The notes beneath the pieces are model-generated. The model did not search any database. It saw only the letters and a list, made by a program, of their open reading frames with translations, and was not told the DNA's origin. Below, piece by piece: positions 29,904 through 38,058 of a DNA stretch of 64,000 nucleotides; within the stretch, counting starts at the first letter, position 1; each line of letters begins with the position of its first letter. Both the position numbers and the translations under genes were made by a program. Source of the stretch: Nocardia sp. alder85J (GTDB lineage Bacteria; Actinomycetota; Actinomycetes; Mycobacteriales; Mycobacteriaceae); assembly GCF_020176955.2 (NCBI RefSeq), contig NZ_JAIUCZ020000003.1:1-64000 (forward strand), read 5' to 3'.

Positions 29904-29941
29904 GCGCACCCCTTCGGGATGACGACTCCGAAGGGGTGCGC
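29904..29941 (-). terminator. Strong hairpin between the WXG100 genes and eccB
   Basis: A perfect 14-base inverted repeat (GCGCACCCCTTCGG and CCGAAGGGGTGCGC) with a ten-base loop lies 23 bases beyond the stop of the gene at 29964-30257 and 38 bases before eccB. It probably ends or attenuates transcription of the esx pair, allowing high levels of small substrates and low levels of eccB. Confidence 0.75.
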
Positions 29942-29963
29942 GGATGCAATGTGCAGGTTTCGA

Positions 29964-30257
29964 TCAGGCGAGGAAGGCCTGGCCGACATTGGAATCGGCC
30001 GCTGTGATCCGAGACAGCGCCTCGGTGACCGCGCCGGTGATCTGCCCCAGCACATTCATTCCGTCGTTGTGGTGCTGGTCCCACTGGCTGTGCACGGCGG
30101 CGAACTGCTCGTGACCGTCGTTGCCCTCCCAGGCCACACCCAGAGTCTTGGCGGCCGAACCCACCTGCTCGCCGTGCTGTTGCAGCTCGGTCAGATGGCC
30201 GTTCAGCGTCTCGGCCAGCGCGTGCAGCGACGCGGCGTGGTATTCCATACTTCCCAT
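29964..30257 (-). CDS. WXG100 protein (Esx substrate)
   Basis: A 97-residue helical-hairpin protein with the WxG turn in GVAWEGNDGHEQF near residue 43. It starts MGSMEYHAASLHAL; the second Met is a possible start. WXG100 proteins are secreted as dimers by ESX systems. No YxxxD/E motif is obvious at its C-terminus, so it probably pairs with the neighbour at 30300-30599, which has one. Confidence 0.93.
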   Translation of the reverse strand: MGSMEYHAASLHALAETLNGHLTELQQHGEQVGSAAKTLGVAWEGNDGHEQFAAVHSQWDQHHNDGMNVLGQITGAVTEALSRITAADSNVGQAFLA

Positions 30258-30299
30258 GGTGGTTCCCTCCCGGAAATCCGTGAATATCCGATCCGACGA

Positions 30300-30599
30300 T
30301 CAGATGTTGATGTGCTTGAAAATGTCGATGTTGTCCTGCTCCTGCGCCGAGTAGGTGTTGGAGCCGGATTCCACGTGCTGGGAAATGGCATCGAGAGCGG
30401 CGTGCAGTTTGCGCGACTGGTCACCCCACGTGTTGCCGACGCCGACGAACGCGCCCTGCGCGTCGCCTGACCAGCCGGAGACATTGTTGACCGTGTCGTC
30501 GATCCTGCGCAGGGTAGCCCGCATGTTGTCGACTGCTTCCGACAGATTGTCCTGGGCGGACTTCGTAGCATCTGCTACGAACTTCACACCGTCAGTCAT
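30300..30599 (-). CDS. WXG100 protein with C-terminal YxxxE signal (EsxB-like)
   Basis: A 99-residue WXG100 protein. The WxG turn is NVSGWSGDAQGAFVGVG near residue 43, and the C-terminus carries the secretion signal YSAQE (YxxxE). It lies 42 bases upstream of the other WXG100 gene and with it makes the esxB-esxA-like pair of this locus. Confidence 0.95.
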   Translation of the reverse strand: MTDGVKFVADATKSAQDNLSEAVDNMRATLRRIDDTVNNVSGWSGDAQGAFVGVGNTWGDQSRKLHAALDAISQHVESGSNTYSAQEQDNIDIFKHINI

Positions 30600-30675
30600 G
30601 GTGTCCTCACCTTTCGGGTTCGAATTGTTTCAGCGAGTCATTGCCGAATCGGCATGTTGCGACGATCGTGGTACG

Positions 30676-31473
30676 TCAGATCTGATCCGTCAGCCACCTC
30701 CCCCCGGGCAACGACTCGATCAGCCCCCGAATCGCCTGTCCGATCCGGTGATCGGTACCCGGTGCCAGCGTCGCCCAGATCTGCTGATCGGCGGCGACAC
30801 CGGGAGCCGCGACGATCCGCCCGCGCGCCGTGTCGTACACGACGACGGCACCCGGCGATCGGTCGATCACTCCGTCGGCGTGTGCGTAGGCCACCAGTTC
30901 CGTGAAACGGTGGCAGGAGTCCAGCGCCAGCCCGTAGGCGGTGGCATCCCGTTCGTCGGCGCCGAGGCCGTAGACGGCATCGGTGTAGTCGGAGGAGCCG
31001 TCGGCGGCGTCCAGCCGATCGCTCAGTTCGGTCGCCGGCGCGCTGAGGTTCGCCACATCCGCGGCGGCGGCCGGGCCCAGCACGTCGAGGACGGGCCGGG
31101 CCAGCGATTCGCTGGATCCGTCCGTCCAGATCGGCCGGATGTCGTAGCTGTCCCCGCGGCGCACCGCGAGCGCATGCTCGGAACCGCGCCGAGCCAGGCA
31201 GACGCGAATCCGGTTGTCGTCGGCGACGATCCGGGCCACGAGCTCCCGCTCCGGCTGCGCCAGCACGAACAGCGCCGTGGCAACGCCGGGCTCGACGTCG
31301 CCGTGGCGGTCGATGAGACGCTGCGCCGACAGATCCGCCAGCGCCCGCGCCTGCGCGGCGGTCCAGGCCTCGAACGTGTCCTGCGTGGGGGAGGCCGACA
31401 GCACCAGTGGCAGCGTCTGCACCCCGAGGTGGGTGGCCAGTGCGAGCAGGCCGTCGTTGGTCAATGTGGTCAT
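30676..31473 (-). CDS. EspG-family ESX chaperone
   Basis: EspG proteins bind PE-PPE pairs in the cytoplasm and keep them export-ready. This 265-residue protein begins TTLTNDGLLALATHLGV, has the family feature of alternating strands (FVLAQPERELVARIVADD) and ends in an amphipathic helix around GQAIRGLIESL. Its start overlaps the stop of the PPE gene by four bases, as expected for a chaperone made with its client. Confidence 0.85.
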   Translation of the reverse strand: MTTLTNDGLLALATHLGVQTLPLVLSASPTQDTFEAWTAAQARALADLSAQRLIDRHGDVEPGVATALFVLAQPERELVARIVADDNRIRVCLARRGSEHALAVRRGDSYDIRPIWTDGSSESLARPVLDVLGPAAAADVANLSAPATELSDRLDAADGSSDYTDAVYGLGADERDATAYGLALDSCHRFTELVAYAHADGVIDRSPGAVVVYDTARGRIVAAPGVAADQQIWATLAPGTDHRIGQAIRGLIESLPGGRWLTDQI

Positions 31474-32531
31474 GTCGGCGCCTCTCCTCCCGCTGTCGCG
31501 CGCCGGACTCCGGCCCGGTCCGTGGGCTCGGCCGCCGATGCATTCGAATCACTCTGTGCCGCGACGATTCCGGTGCTCCCCGTCGGCACCCGCGACGCGG
31601 CGGGATCGAGGCCGCCCAGCACCGCGGGCGCCGCCTGCATCCCCGTCTCCAGCTCCAGTTGCGCGGCCGCGGCGGCAGCCTCGCCGGGCAGAGCAGCCCG
31701 TGGGAAGTGCTGCTGCTTGCCCTGCGGCCGTGCGGCGATCGGCGCCCCGCCGACCGGCATCGAGCCCATCGGCACCGAAACCTGTTCGGTCGCAGTGCTT
31801 TCAACGGTGGTCTCGGTGGTGACCCGGGTGACATTACGGGAGCGGTAGGCGGTCAGGGTCGGTGCGAAATCGATCGACCCGAGACCGGCGAGACCGCCCG
31901 GCAACATCGGCGCCGCGGCGGATTCCGGCGCCGCCGGCGTGGCGGTCTCCGCGGTCGGCTCGGGATCGGGCACCACCACCGGCGGTGCCTGCTGCTCCCA
32001 CGGCGTGGCCAGTGGCTCGGTGGTCGCCTCGTAGGTGCGCATCACCCGTGCCGCAACGGCTTTCGCCGCGTCGGCTTGGCCGTCGAGCTGCGCGAGAGTG
32101 CCCAGCATCGGCGCGCCGAGCGCGGTGCCGACCTGCTCCAGGTTCTGCTGCAGCGCGTGGATCGCCTCGACCTCGCCCGCATCCGGCATGGCCAGGCGGG
32201 CGACCTCGTAGGCGGCGGCGTGCGCCTCGGCGTGCGCGGCATTGGCCGCAGCCGAGGCGGCGGCCTCGGTCAGCCAATCCCGCAGTGCGCGAATCCGATC
32301 CAGCACGTCACGACTCGCCCGCGACCGCCAGGCGGCATCGACCGCGGCGAGGATGCGCTCGTATTCGACAGCCGATGCGGCAAAAGTGGCGGAGAGCCGG
32401 GCCCACGCCAGCCCCGCCTCCGCCGTCGGCGCCGCGCCGGCGCCGGTGACGAGGTCGCGCGCCAGCTGCTCGGGTGGCCTGGATTCCCAGACCGTCCCGG
32501 TGAATCCCGGTTTCATCGGCTCCACCACCAT
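31470..32531 (-). CDS. PPE-family ESX substrate
   Basis: A 353-residue protein. Residues ~1-175 form the PPE-type helical domain: GFTGTVWESRPPEQLARDL, then AGLAWARLSATFAASAVEY; the second proline pair is shifted from the classical PPE position. Residues ~180-353 are a disordered, Ala/Pro/Thr-rich tail. Its partner PE gene lies 11 bases upstream and its EspG chaperone immediately downstream. It should be exported as a PE-PPE dimer. Confidence 0.85.
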   Translation of the reverse strand: MVVEPMKPGFTGTVWESRPPEQLARDLVTGAGAAPTAEAGLAWARLSATFAASAVEYERILAAVDAAWRSRASRDVLDRIRALRDWLTEAAASAAANAAHAEAHAAAYEVARLAMPDAGEVEAIHALQQNLEQVGTALGAPMLGTLAQLDGQADAAKAVAARVMRTYEATTEPLATPWEQQAPPVVVPDPEPTAETATPAAPESAAAPMLPGGLAGLGSIDFAPTLTAYRSRNVTRVTTETTVESTATEQVSVPMGSMPVGGAPIAARPQGKQQHFPRAALPGEAAAAAAQLELETGMQAAPAVLGGLDPAASRVPTGSTGIVAAQSDSNASAAEPTDRAGVRRATAGGEAPT

Positions 32532-32542
32532 CGATGCCTCGA

Positions 32543-32869
32543 TCAGGCCGTCGCGACGCCGCCGAAGTCGGCCGCGTTGTCGGATTCCGCCTGCCCGAAC
32601 CGGCCGGACTGGACCCGCAGCGTCGCGGCCAGCTTGCGCACCTCGAGCACGCCCGCGTCGGCACTGCGCTGGAACGACTCGGCGACGGAGTCGAGTGTCT
32701 GCGCCGCCCGCACCGAAACCTCGTCGGAGCCGGCCGAGGCGGCCGTCAGCCGCGGGCGCTCGTCCTGTAGATCACCGGCCAGCCGACCGGCCAGCCCGTC
32801 CAACTGGGCGGCCGCCTGCTGGGCGGCCACGGGATCGAACTGCACGCCGTCGAAATCGCTCGTGACCAT
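32543..32869 (-). CDS. PE-like protein, partner of the PPE protein
   Basis: A 108-residue helical protein starting TSDFDGVQFDPVAAQQAAA. Its size, two-helix pattern and place directly before a PPE gene support a PE-like identity, though the classical PE dipeptide is not at its usual position. The C-terminal part ends AESDNAADFGG and has no clear YxxxD/E. I infer that it forms a heterodimer with the PPE product. Confidence 0.7.
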   Translation of the reverse strand: MVTSDFDGVQFDPVAAQQAAAQLDGLAGRLAGDLQDERPRLTAASAGSDEVSVRAAQTLDSVAESFQRSADAGVLEVRKLAATLRVQSGRFGQAESDNAADFGGVATA

Positions 32870-32895
32870 GACAATCTCCTGTTCCTACCGGAATT

Positions 32896-34293
32896 TCAGA
32901 GCGTGAGCTCTTTATCGGGCGGTGGTTCCGGCATCGGCTCGGCCGCGCCGACCACCGGCAGCGAGACCCCCTCGATGGTGCCCACGACCTCGTCGCCGTG
33001 CGCGCTGGTGACGAGATTCGGGCGGTGTTCGTCGTCGGATCCGCCCTCGGCCCCGCGGGCGGCCCCGGCCAGCCCCGCCCCGGGCATCATCCCGGGGGCG
33101 GCGGCCGTCGTTGTCGTTGTCTCCGTTTCGGTTTCCTCGGTCTGGCCACCGGTGCGCGGCGCTTGCGACTGTCCCAGTCCCGGCAGCCCGGCGCGCGGCG
33201 CGCCGCCCTGCCAGGGACTGCCCGCCCCCGCACCTCCCGCACCGATCGGCATACCGCCGATGCCGCCACCGGCCCCGAGCGATCCGGTCGTCTCGCCGGA
33301 GTCGGCCGCACCGAGGTGCGCCGTCTCGTCGTCGGCGGACACCGGCTTGGCCGCCGTGGCCGCGCTCAGCGCCTGCCCGGCCGGGCCCAGTACCGAACCC
33401 GCCACGCTCGACAGCGCCTGCGCGCCCTGGCCGACGAGCTGCTGCCCAGCGGACACCGCCTGGCTCACCGCTTGCTCGCCGACCTGCGCGGCCTGGGTGG
33501 CGACCTGTGCCCCGGTGCTCAGGTAGGGCTGCACCAGATTCAGCGCCTCCGACGCCAGTCCGGAGATCTCTCCGAGGTCGGGCACCCCGTCGATCGGGAT
33601 CTTGATCCCGGCTGTGACCATCTGCCCGGTCTGCACGGTCAATTCGCCCCGTGTCTTGGCGGCGATCACCCCGGCCTCCGAGATCGCGTCGGTGGCCATT
33701 CCCATCAACATCGGGATTCCCACCGGTGTGAACAGGAAAATGCCGCCGGCGACCACCTCGGCGATGAATTTCTGTATGACGCCCATGAGTTCGGCCGCGC
33801 CCTCGGCGACGACCTGCTGCGCTTGCAACAGAATCGTCTTCTGCTGCTGGCCCTGCTGCGCGACCTTGGCGCTGTCCTGCTGCGCCTGATCGCTTTTGTG
33901 CTGCGCCTTGTCGGAGGCGTCACTGTTCCAGTTCGGTGCGACCGCCGCATTCGCCGACGCCCCCTGCGACGCAGTCGACATCAATGCGTTCGCGACCGAC
34001 GACAGCAACTGGGTCGGATCGAATCCCCCACCACCGCCGAGCTTCCCGGTGCCGAACGCCTGTAGCAACTGCAACGCGGGCTGGATCAGCGCCGACGGGT
34101 CTATGTTCGGCAGCGTGGGCATCGCGGGCAGGGGCGGCAACTGCGGCAAGGCCGGTAGCTGTGGAAGTCCCGCGTCCCGCAACATGTCCGAGACCGGACG
34201 ATCCAGCATGGGACCGATGGGACTGCCGCGCAACACATCCAGCACGGTCGGATCGAGGTGACCGCCCACGGAGCCCACGGCCGGAGTGGTCAC
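32896..34293 (-). CDS. Long Ala/Gln/Gly-rich ESX-associated protein, probable secreted substrate
   Basis: A 465-residue protein without a recognised domain. It begins with a proline-leucine segment (QLPALPQLPPLPAMPTLP), then has a glutamine-rich coiled coil around residues 135-160 and a hydrophobic helical region (FIAEVVAGGIFLFTPVGIPM). The tail is Gly/Ala-rich and ends with a conserved-looking patch DDEHRPNLVTSAHGDEV. Similar tails occur on ESX-secreted EspB/PPE-like proteins, including the one at 38059-39993 here. Its ATG overlaps the stop of the EspC-like gene (ATGA). Secretion is inferred from context. Confidence 0.75.
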   Translation of the reverse strand: MTTPAVGSVGGHLDPTVLDVLRGSPIGPMLDRPVSDMLRDAGLPQLPALPQLPPLPAMPTLPNIDPSALIQPALQLLQAFGTGKLGGGGGFDPTQLLSSVANALMSTASQGASANAAVAPNWNSDASDKAQHKSDQAQQDSAKVAQQGQQQKTILLQAQQVVAEGAAELMGVIQKFIAEVVAGGIFLFTPVGIPMLMGMATDAISEAGVIAAKTRGELTVQTGQMVTAGIKIPIDGVPDLGEISGLASEALNLVQPYLSTGAQVATQAAQVGEQAVSQAVSAGQQLVGQGAQALSSVAGSVLGPAGQALSAATAAKPVSADDETAHLGAADSGETTGSLGAGGGIGGMPIGAGGAGAGSPWQGGAPRAGLPGLGQSQAPRTGGQTEETETETTTTTAAAPGMMPGAGLAGAARGAEGGSDDEHRPNLVTSAHGDEVVGTIEGVSLPVVGAAEPMPEPPPDKELTL

Positions 34294-34613
34294 AACAGGC
34301 CGACGATACTCGATACGAACGAGTTCGCGTTGCCGAGTTCGGTACCGGTGTACGTGGCCGCGCCTTCGAGCGCACCGGTGGCGATACCGGCGTGCACAGC
34401 GGCGATCTCGGCACTGGACTGCAGGAAGCTGAACTGCGCCTGCGCGAATGCGGCCAGGAAGTCCTGCCCGATGAGTCCGAACACCGGCACCGCGGACGCC
34501 AGCGACCCCACGACATCGGCGGCGGCGGATCCCGCCACCTGCCCCGCCATCCCGGCGTGCTGAGTACCGAACGCCGCAATGGCCGCCGGATCTGCTTTCA
34601 CAAGATCGCCCAT
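34290..34613 (-). CDS. EspC-like type VII secretion target
   Basis: A 107-residue helical protein beginning MGDLVKADPAAIAAFGTQHA, with a GGGAGGG site before the ATG. It belongs with the EspC-like (PF10824-type) small ESX targets: an N-terminal helix, then an Ala/Gly-rich turn and a second long helix (QDFLAAFAQAQFSFLQSSAE). It is translationally coupled to the long alanine-rich protein downstream; the two may be exported together, as EspA and EspC are. Confidence 0.8.
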   Translation of the reverse strand: MGDLVKADPAAIAAFGTQHAGMAGQVAGSAAADVVGSLASAVPVFGLIGQDFLAAFAQAQFSFLQSSAEIAAVHAGIATGALEGAATYTGTELGNANSFVSSIVGLL

Positions 34614-34708
34614 TGGATTTCCCTCCCGACTATACCGACCGGATTGACGTTACAGAAATGAAAGTGATTGCGCCAGAATGTGTTCACATTCGGCCGACTC
34701 CGGCGGGA

Positions 34709-35020
34709 TTACCCGCCCACCTGCTGCGATTGCTCATCGTTCAACTCGGTGATCAGCTCGGAGAGGCGAACAAAAGCCTGCTGCGCAGCCGCATTCGCGG
34801 TATCCACGAGGACCCGCTCGAACTCCGCCGGCGACATACGCGAAATATCCCCGGAGAACTCGAGATTCCGTAAAGCCCCATTACCGTCGACCTCGACCGC
34901 GATGGCACCGTCCTCGGAGACCTCACGCGCTCGCACGCGCGCGACATCCTCGGTGAACCCCTGCATCCGGTACAACTGCCGACGAACCATGGCCTCCAGG
35001 TCGTCCATCGATTCGATCAT
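34709..35020 (-). CDS. YbaB/EbfC-like protein of the ESX locus
   Basis: A 103-residue protein. The ATG at 35020 was chosen because GGAGGGG lies just upstream. It shows the YbaB fold pattern: a first helix (DDLEAMVRRQLYRMQGFTED), a beta-hairpin (GAIAVEVDGNGALRNLEFSG) and a long final helix. In ESX loci such proteins (EspL-like) are thought to be accessory factors and not nucleoid proteins. It lies between the EspD-like and EspC-like genes. Confidence 0.8.
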   Translation of the reverse strand: MIESMDDLEAMVRRQLYRMQGFTEDVARVRAREVSEDGAIAVEVDGNGALRNLEFSGDISRMSPAEFERVLVDTANAAAQQAFVRLSELITELNDEQSQQVGG

Positions 35021-35038
35021 TGCCCACCCCTCCGACAC

Positions 35039-35416
35039 TCAGATCGACCGTAGCCAGCTCTGCGGCTCGGTGTCGTAGTCCTGCTCCTCGACGATCTCCT
35101 GCCGAGCCAGCCCGGCTTCCGTCGGCAACCCGCTGTGCGCGAGACTCGCGGCACTGATCCCGGCCGCTTCCAACTGCTTTCGCCGCTCGAGCCCGGCCCG
35201 ATTGGCCGACCGCTGACACAGTCGCAGCACCTCACCGGCCAACTGCATCGGATCCTTGCCATACAGTTCGGAAGGTTCGATCCGAATCCCCAGTGGCAGT
35301 CCTTGTTCCGTGGTTCGCACCACGATGGACCCGGTTACCGACGCCGCGGTGAATGTGGGCCAACGCTCCGAGTCCTCGCCGGCATCGTCCTCACCCGGCG
35401 GATCCAGATCACCCAT
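35039..35416 (-). CDS. EspD-like (DUF2694-type) ESX accessory protein
   Basis: A 125-residue protein; an AGGAGGGG site lies nine bases before the ATG at 35416. After an acidic head (DPPGEDDAGEDSERW), SIVVRTTEQGLPLGIRI and the helix MQLAGEVLRLCQRSANRAGL resemble the central part of EspD/DUF2694 proteins, and the end SGLPTEAGLARQE to PQSWLRSI also fits. EspD stabilises or regulates secreted Esp proteins. It is the first gene of the minus-strand esp/esx cluster and is divergent from an Hsp70-like gene. Confidence 0.6.
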   Translation of the reverse strand: MGDLDPPGEDDAGEDSERWPTFTAASVTGSIVVRTTEQGLPLGIRIEPSELYGKDPMQLAGEVLRLCQRSANRAGLERRKQLEAAGISAASLAHSGLPTEAGLARQEIVEEQDYDTEPQSWLRSI

Positions 35417-35723
35417 ACTGATGCTCCCCTCCTGTGCAGCAAAACAGGTATAGCACCCACGGCGTAGGTGCGCCAGCGGGATTCGGGCGCCGGGACCGTA
35501 TCCGGTTTTCCGGTCCGGAAAACAAGCGGACGGCGCGTCCGAACTCGCGGCGACGACCCCGCGTGCGGCCGGTTGCGAGATAAGCGGTGTACGAGCAGAA
35601 TCAACCCACAGCCATGCCAACAGGTCTGCGCCCCGGGGGGTTTCACACGAATATCCGGCGCTCGCCGCGTCCGGGCCCGATCGCCGCCCGGCAATCATGG
35701 GCGGCGAGAGAGGAGTCCGAGCG
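35417..35723. promoter_or_regulatory. Divergent promoter region, EspD-like and Hsp70-propeller genes
   Basis: About 300 bases without a gene. A TGCTATACC extended -10-like element, read on the minus strand around 35447-35455, lies ~35 bases before the EspD-like start and may be the promoter of the esp/esx genes. Nothing distinctive is seen for the plus-strand gene apart from its AGAGGAG ribosome site. Confidence 0.4.
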
Positions 35724-38015
35724 GTGACCGCTGGTGCAGCCGGAGTGCTGACCGTGCACATCGGCACCATGAACACAACGGCCGCACTGACGGACCACAC
35801 CGGGCTGCCGGTGCCGTTGCCGTTGTCACGCGGCGGCACGACCATGTCGTCCGGGGTGTGCCTGCGGTCGCCCACATCGATCGATGTGGGCGACGCGGCC
35901 CTCGACGTCGCCGCGGCGGGCACGGGACAGTATGTCGCGCAGCCGGTGGCGTGGCTCGCCGCGGGGTACCGGGCCCTCGGAGCAGGCGACGGGTCCGTGC
36001 CCGTCCAGCATGCCTTCGCGGCAATCCTTCAGCACATCGTCGGTTGTGCTCGAGGCCGTCCGGACAGCGCACCCCCGCGGGGAATGGTGCTGACTCATCC
36101 ACAGCATTGGCCCGCGCAGGCCGTCGCGGTCCTCGTCGAGGCCGCCGCCCTGATCGGATACACCGCCGACCGCGTCCGGACGGTCTCCGAACCGATTGCG
36201 ACAGCGCACTTCCTCCGCAGCACGTACCCGGCGGCGGCCGGTGCGCGCCTGATCGTCGCCGATATCGGCGCGGCCACGCTGGATATCGCGGGGATCGTGA
36301 TCGATCCGGCGGGAGCGGTCCGGGTGGCCGAGCCGGTCCGTGGTCTCAACGGCCCGGCGGGCGACGAATTCGACAACGCCGTTCGACGCTGGGTCGAAGT
36401 GGAACTGTCCCAACGGCATCCGCAGCAGCCGGCCGTGCCGGCCGCCACCCCCGGCACCGATTGGGCCCTGATGACGAGAATCCGGGTGGCGAAGGAGCGA
36501 CTGTCCCAGCACGAGAGCGCCGAGATCACCGTGCCCGGCACCGATGTGGTGCTGGTGCTGACCCGTATCGAATTCGAGCGGCTGATCGCGCCGGAATCCA
36601 CGAGAATCCAGCAGATCCTCCGGGCTGCCGATCCGGGCGGTGTGCACATCGTCCTCACCGGCGGATCGGCGGCCGTACCGGCCGTTCGCGGCCGGCTGGC
36701 GGAGCTCGGGCAGATCACCGTACTCGACGATCCGGGTGCGACTCTGGCGCAAGGGGCCGTCGCCGCTGTTCCGACGCTGTCGCCGACCGTGCCCCCGGCC
36801 CCTCACCGGCCGGCGTCCGTCGAACACGGGGCCGCGCCGAAGGCCGAACCCCGGAAGCCGAAGACTCGTCCCGCTCCGAACAATCCGAATCTCTGGGAAG
36901 CGCAACGGAACCGGGCCGGATCCGAAGGCCGTTCCCCGGCCGTGGATCGGGGCCGCCGGGTAGCGCGCCGGCACCTCTGGGTCATTGCGCTCGTCATCGG
37001 GGCGGTGGTGGTGGCGATGGTCGTGATCGGCGTGGTCGTGAGCGGCGTCGGACGCTCATCGGCCACGAAAGATGCACGCCTACCGGCCGTTACGGTCGAG
37101 GCCAAGGTGCCCGTCGCCCAGACCGCGAGCAAGGTAGCGGCGGACTCCGCCACGATCTTCATCGCCAACCACGACGGCTCATTGTGGAAACTCGACCGCA
37201 CGTCCAAAGCCGTCTCCGCGGTCGTTCAACTCGGCGGATCGACGATGCTGATGGCAATCGACGGCAGCTCCCACACCGCGTATCTGCAAATCCTGGTCGA
37301 CGGTTGGCGCATGCAATTGGTGAAGGTCGACGGCGCGACGAATGCGGTCGAAGCCATGCCGGAGACCCCGGGCACCACCATCACCGCGATCGCCGCCGAC
37401 CCGACCTCCCACATCCTCTACGCCGGGCTGGGCAACCGATCGATCGTGACGATGGATCCGGTGACCAAATCGGTGGAGACGATGATCCAGTTCGACGGGA
37501 CCGTCTCCGATATCGTCCTCGACGGGCCGAATACTCTGTACGCGCTGGTAACCGAGGCGAAGGACAGCCGATTGGTCACCGTCGACCGACTGGCGCGGAC
37601 CATGCGGAGCAGCTCACCGATCGGCGACGATGCCCGAGCACTGGCGGTGGATCCGGCCGAGCACCTCGCCTACTTCACCGTTCCCGCCACCACCCCCGGC
37701 AGTAACCGCAAGACCGGGCGTGACATAAAGGTATTCGATCCGGCATCCCAGAAAACCCTGGCGACCATCGCCGATCCGGCCGATCTCGCCGAGGAGATCA
37801 CACTCGACCCGGCGAGCCATACGGCCTACGTCGTGCACTTCGCCGCGGACGCTGCGACCGTGATCGATACACGATCACGCAAGGTCGTGGAGTCACTGGA
37901 TATGAAGTCCGATACCGGCGGATCGCAAAGATGCCTGGACACGGCGGCGGATCCCGATGGGCACGTCGTCTACGCAATCAGCACGGAGGGGAAGATGTGG
38001 GTGTTGAAACGATGA
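35724..38015 (+). CDS. Hsp70-like ATPase fused through a membrane helix to a beta-propeller
   Basis: The GTG at 35724 is supported by AGAGGAG eight bases upstream (763 aa). Residues ~1-360 have the Hsp70/actin ATPase fold: LTVHIGTMNTTAAL as phosphate loop 1, GMVLTHPQHWPAQAVAVL, LIVADIGAATLDIAGI as phosphate loop 2 and VHIVLTGGSAAVPAVRGRL as the adenosine loop. A linker leads to one membrane helix (~417-441, HLWVIALVIGAVVVAMVVI). The rest (~450-763) is a series of ~45-residue beta-blades of the YVTN/surface-antigen type (for example DPTSHILYAGLGN, DPASHTAYVVHF). There is no substrate-binding domain of true Hsp70. Topology should place the propeller outside. It is a paralogue of the gene at 40820-43042. 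Confidence 0.85.
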   Translation: MTAGAAGVLTVHIGTMNTTAALTDHTGLPVPLPLSRGGTTMSSGVCLRSPTSIDVGDAALDVAAAGTGQYVAQPVAWLAAGYRALGAGDGSVPVQHAFAAILQHIVGCARGRPDSAPPRGMVLTHPQHWPAQAVAVLVEAAALIGYTADRVRTVSEPIATAHFLRSTYPAAAGARLIVADIGAATLDIAGIVIDPAGAVRVAEPVRGLNGPAGDEFDNAVRRWVEVELSQRHPQQPAVPAATPGTDWALMTRIRVAKERLSQHESAEITVPGTDVVLVLTRIEFERLIAPESTRIQQILRAADPGGVHIVLTGGSAAVPAVRGRLAELGQITVLDDPGATLAQGAVAAVPTLSPTVPPAPHRPASVEHGAAPKAEPRKPKTRPAPNNPNLWEAQRNRAGSEGRSPAVDRGRRVARRHLWVIALVIGAVVVAMVVIGVVVSGVGRSSATKDARLPAVTVEAKVPVAQTASKVAADSATIFIANHDGSLWKLDRTSKAVSAVVQLGGSTMLMAIDGSSHTAYLQILVDGWRMQLVKVDGATNAVEAMPETPGTTITAIAADPTSHILYAGLGNRSIVTMDPVTKSVETMIQFDGTVSDIVLDGPNTLYALVTEAKDSRLVTVDRLARTMRSSSPIGDDARALAVDPAEHLAYFTVPATTPGSNRKTGRDIKVFDPASQKTLATIADPADLAEEITLDPASHTAYVVHFAADAATVIDTRSRKVVESLDMKSDTGGSQRCLDTAADPDGHVVYAISTEGKMWVLKR

Positions 38016-38058
38016 CGACACACAGTGCCACTGGACCGCAGCCGAGCGAAGGAGAGAA

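Noticed and set aside
26627..30007. An 1126-codon plus-strand frame overlapping eccE and eccB
   Set aside because: It runs in a shadow frame of eccE and then antisense to eccB; Arg-rich composition and no domains.
17492..35416. Naming the secretion locus ESX-1 because of the EspI, EspC and EspD relatives
   Set aside because: EccC is a single chain and the locus lies beside truA-rplQ, which is the ESX-4 address; without a phylogeny no ESX number is justified.
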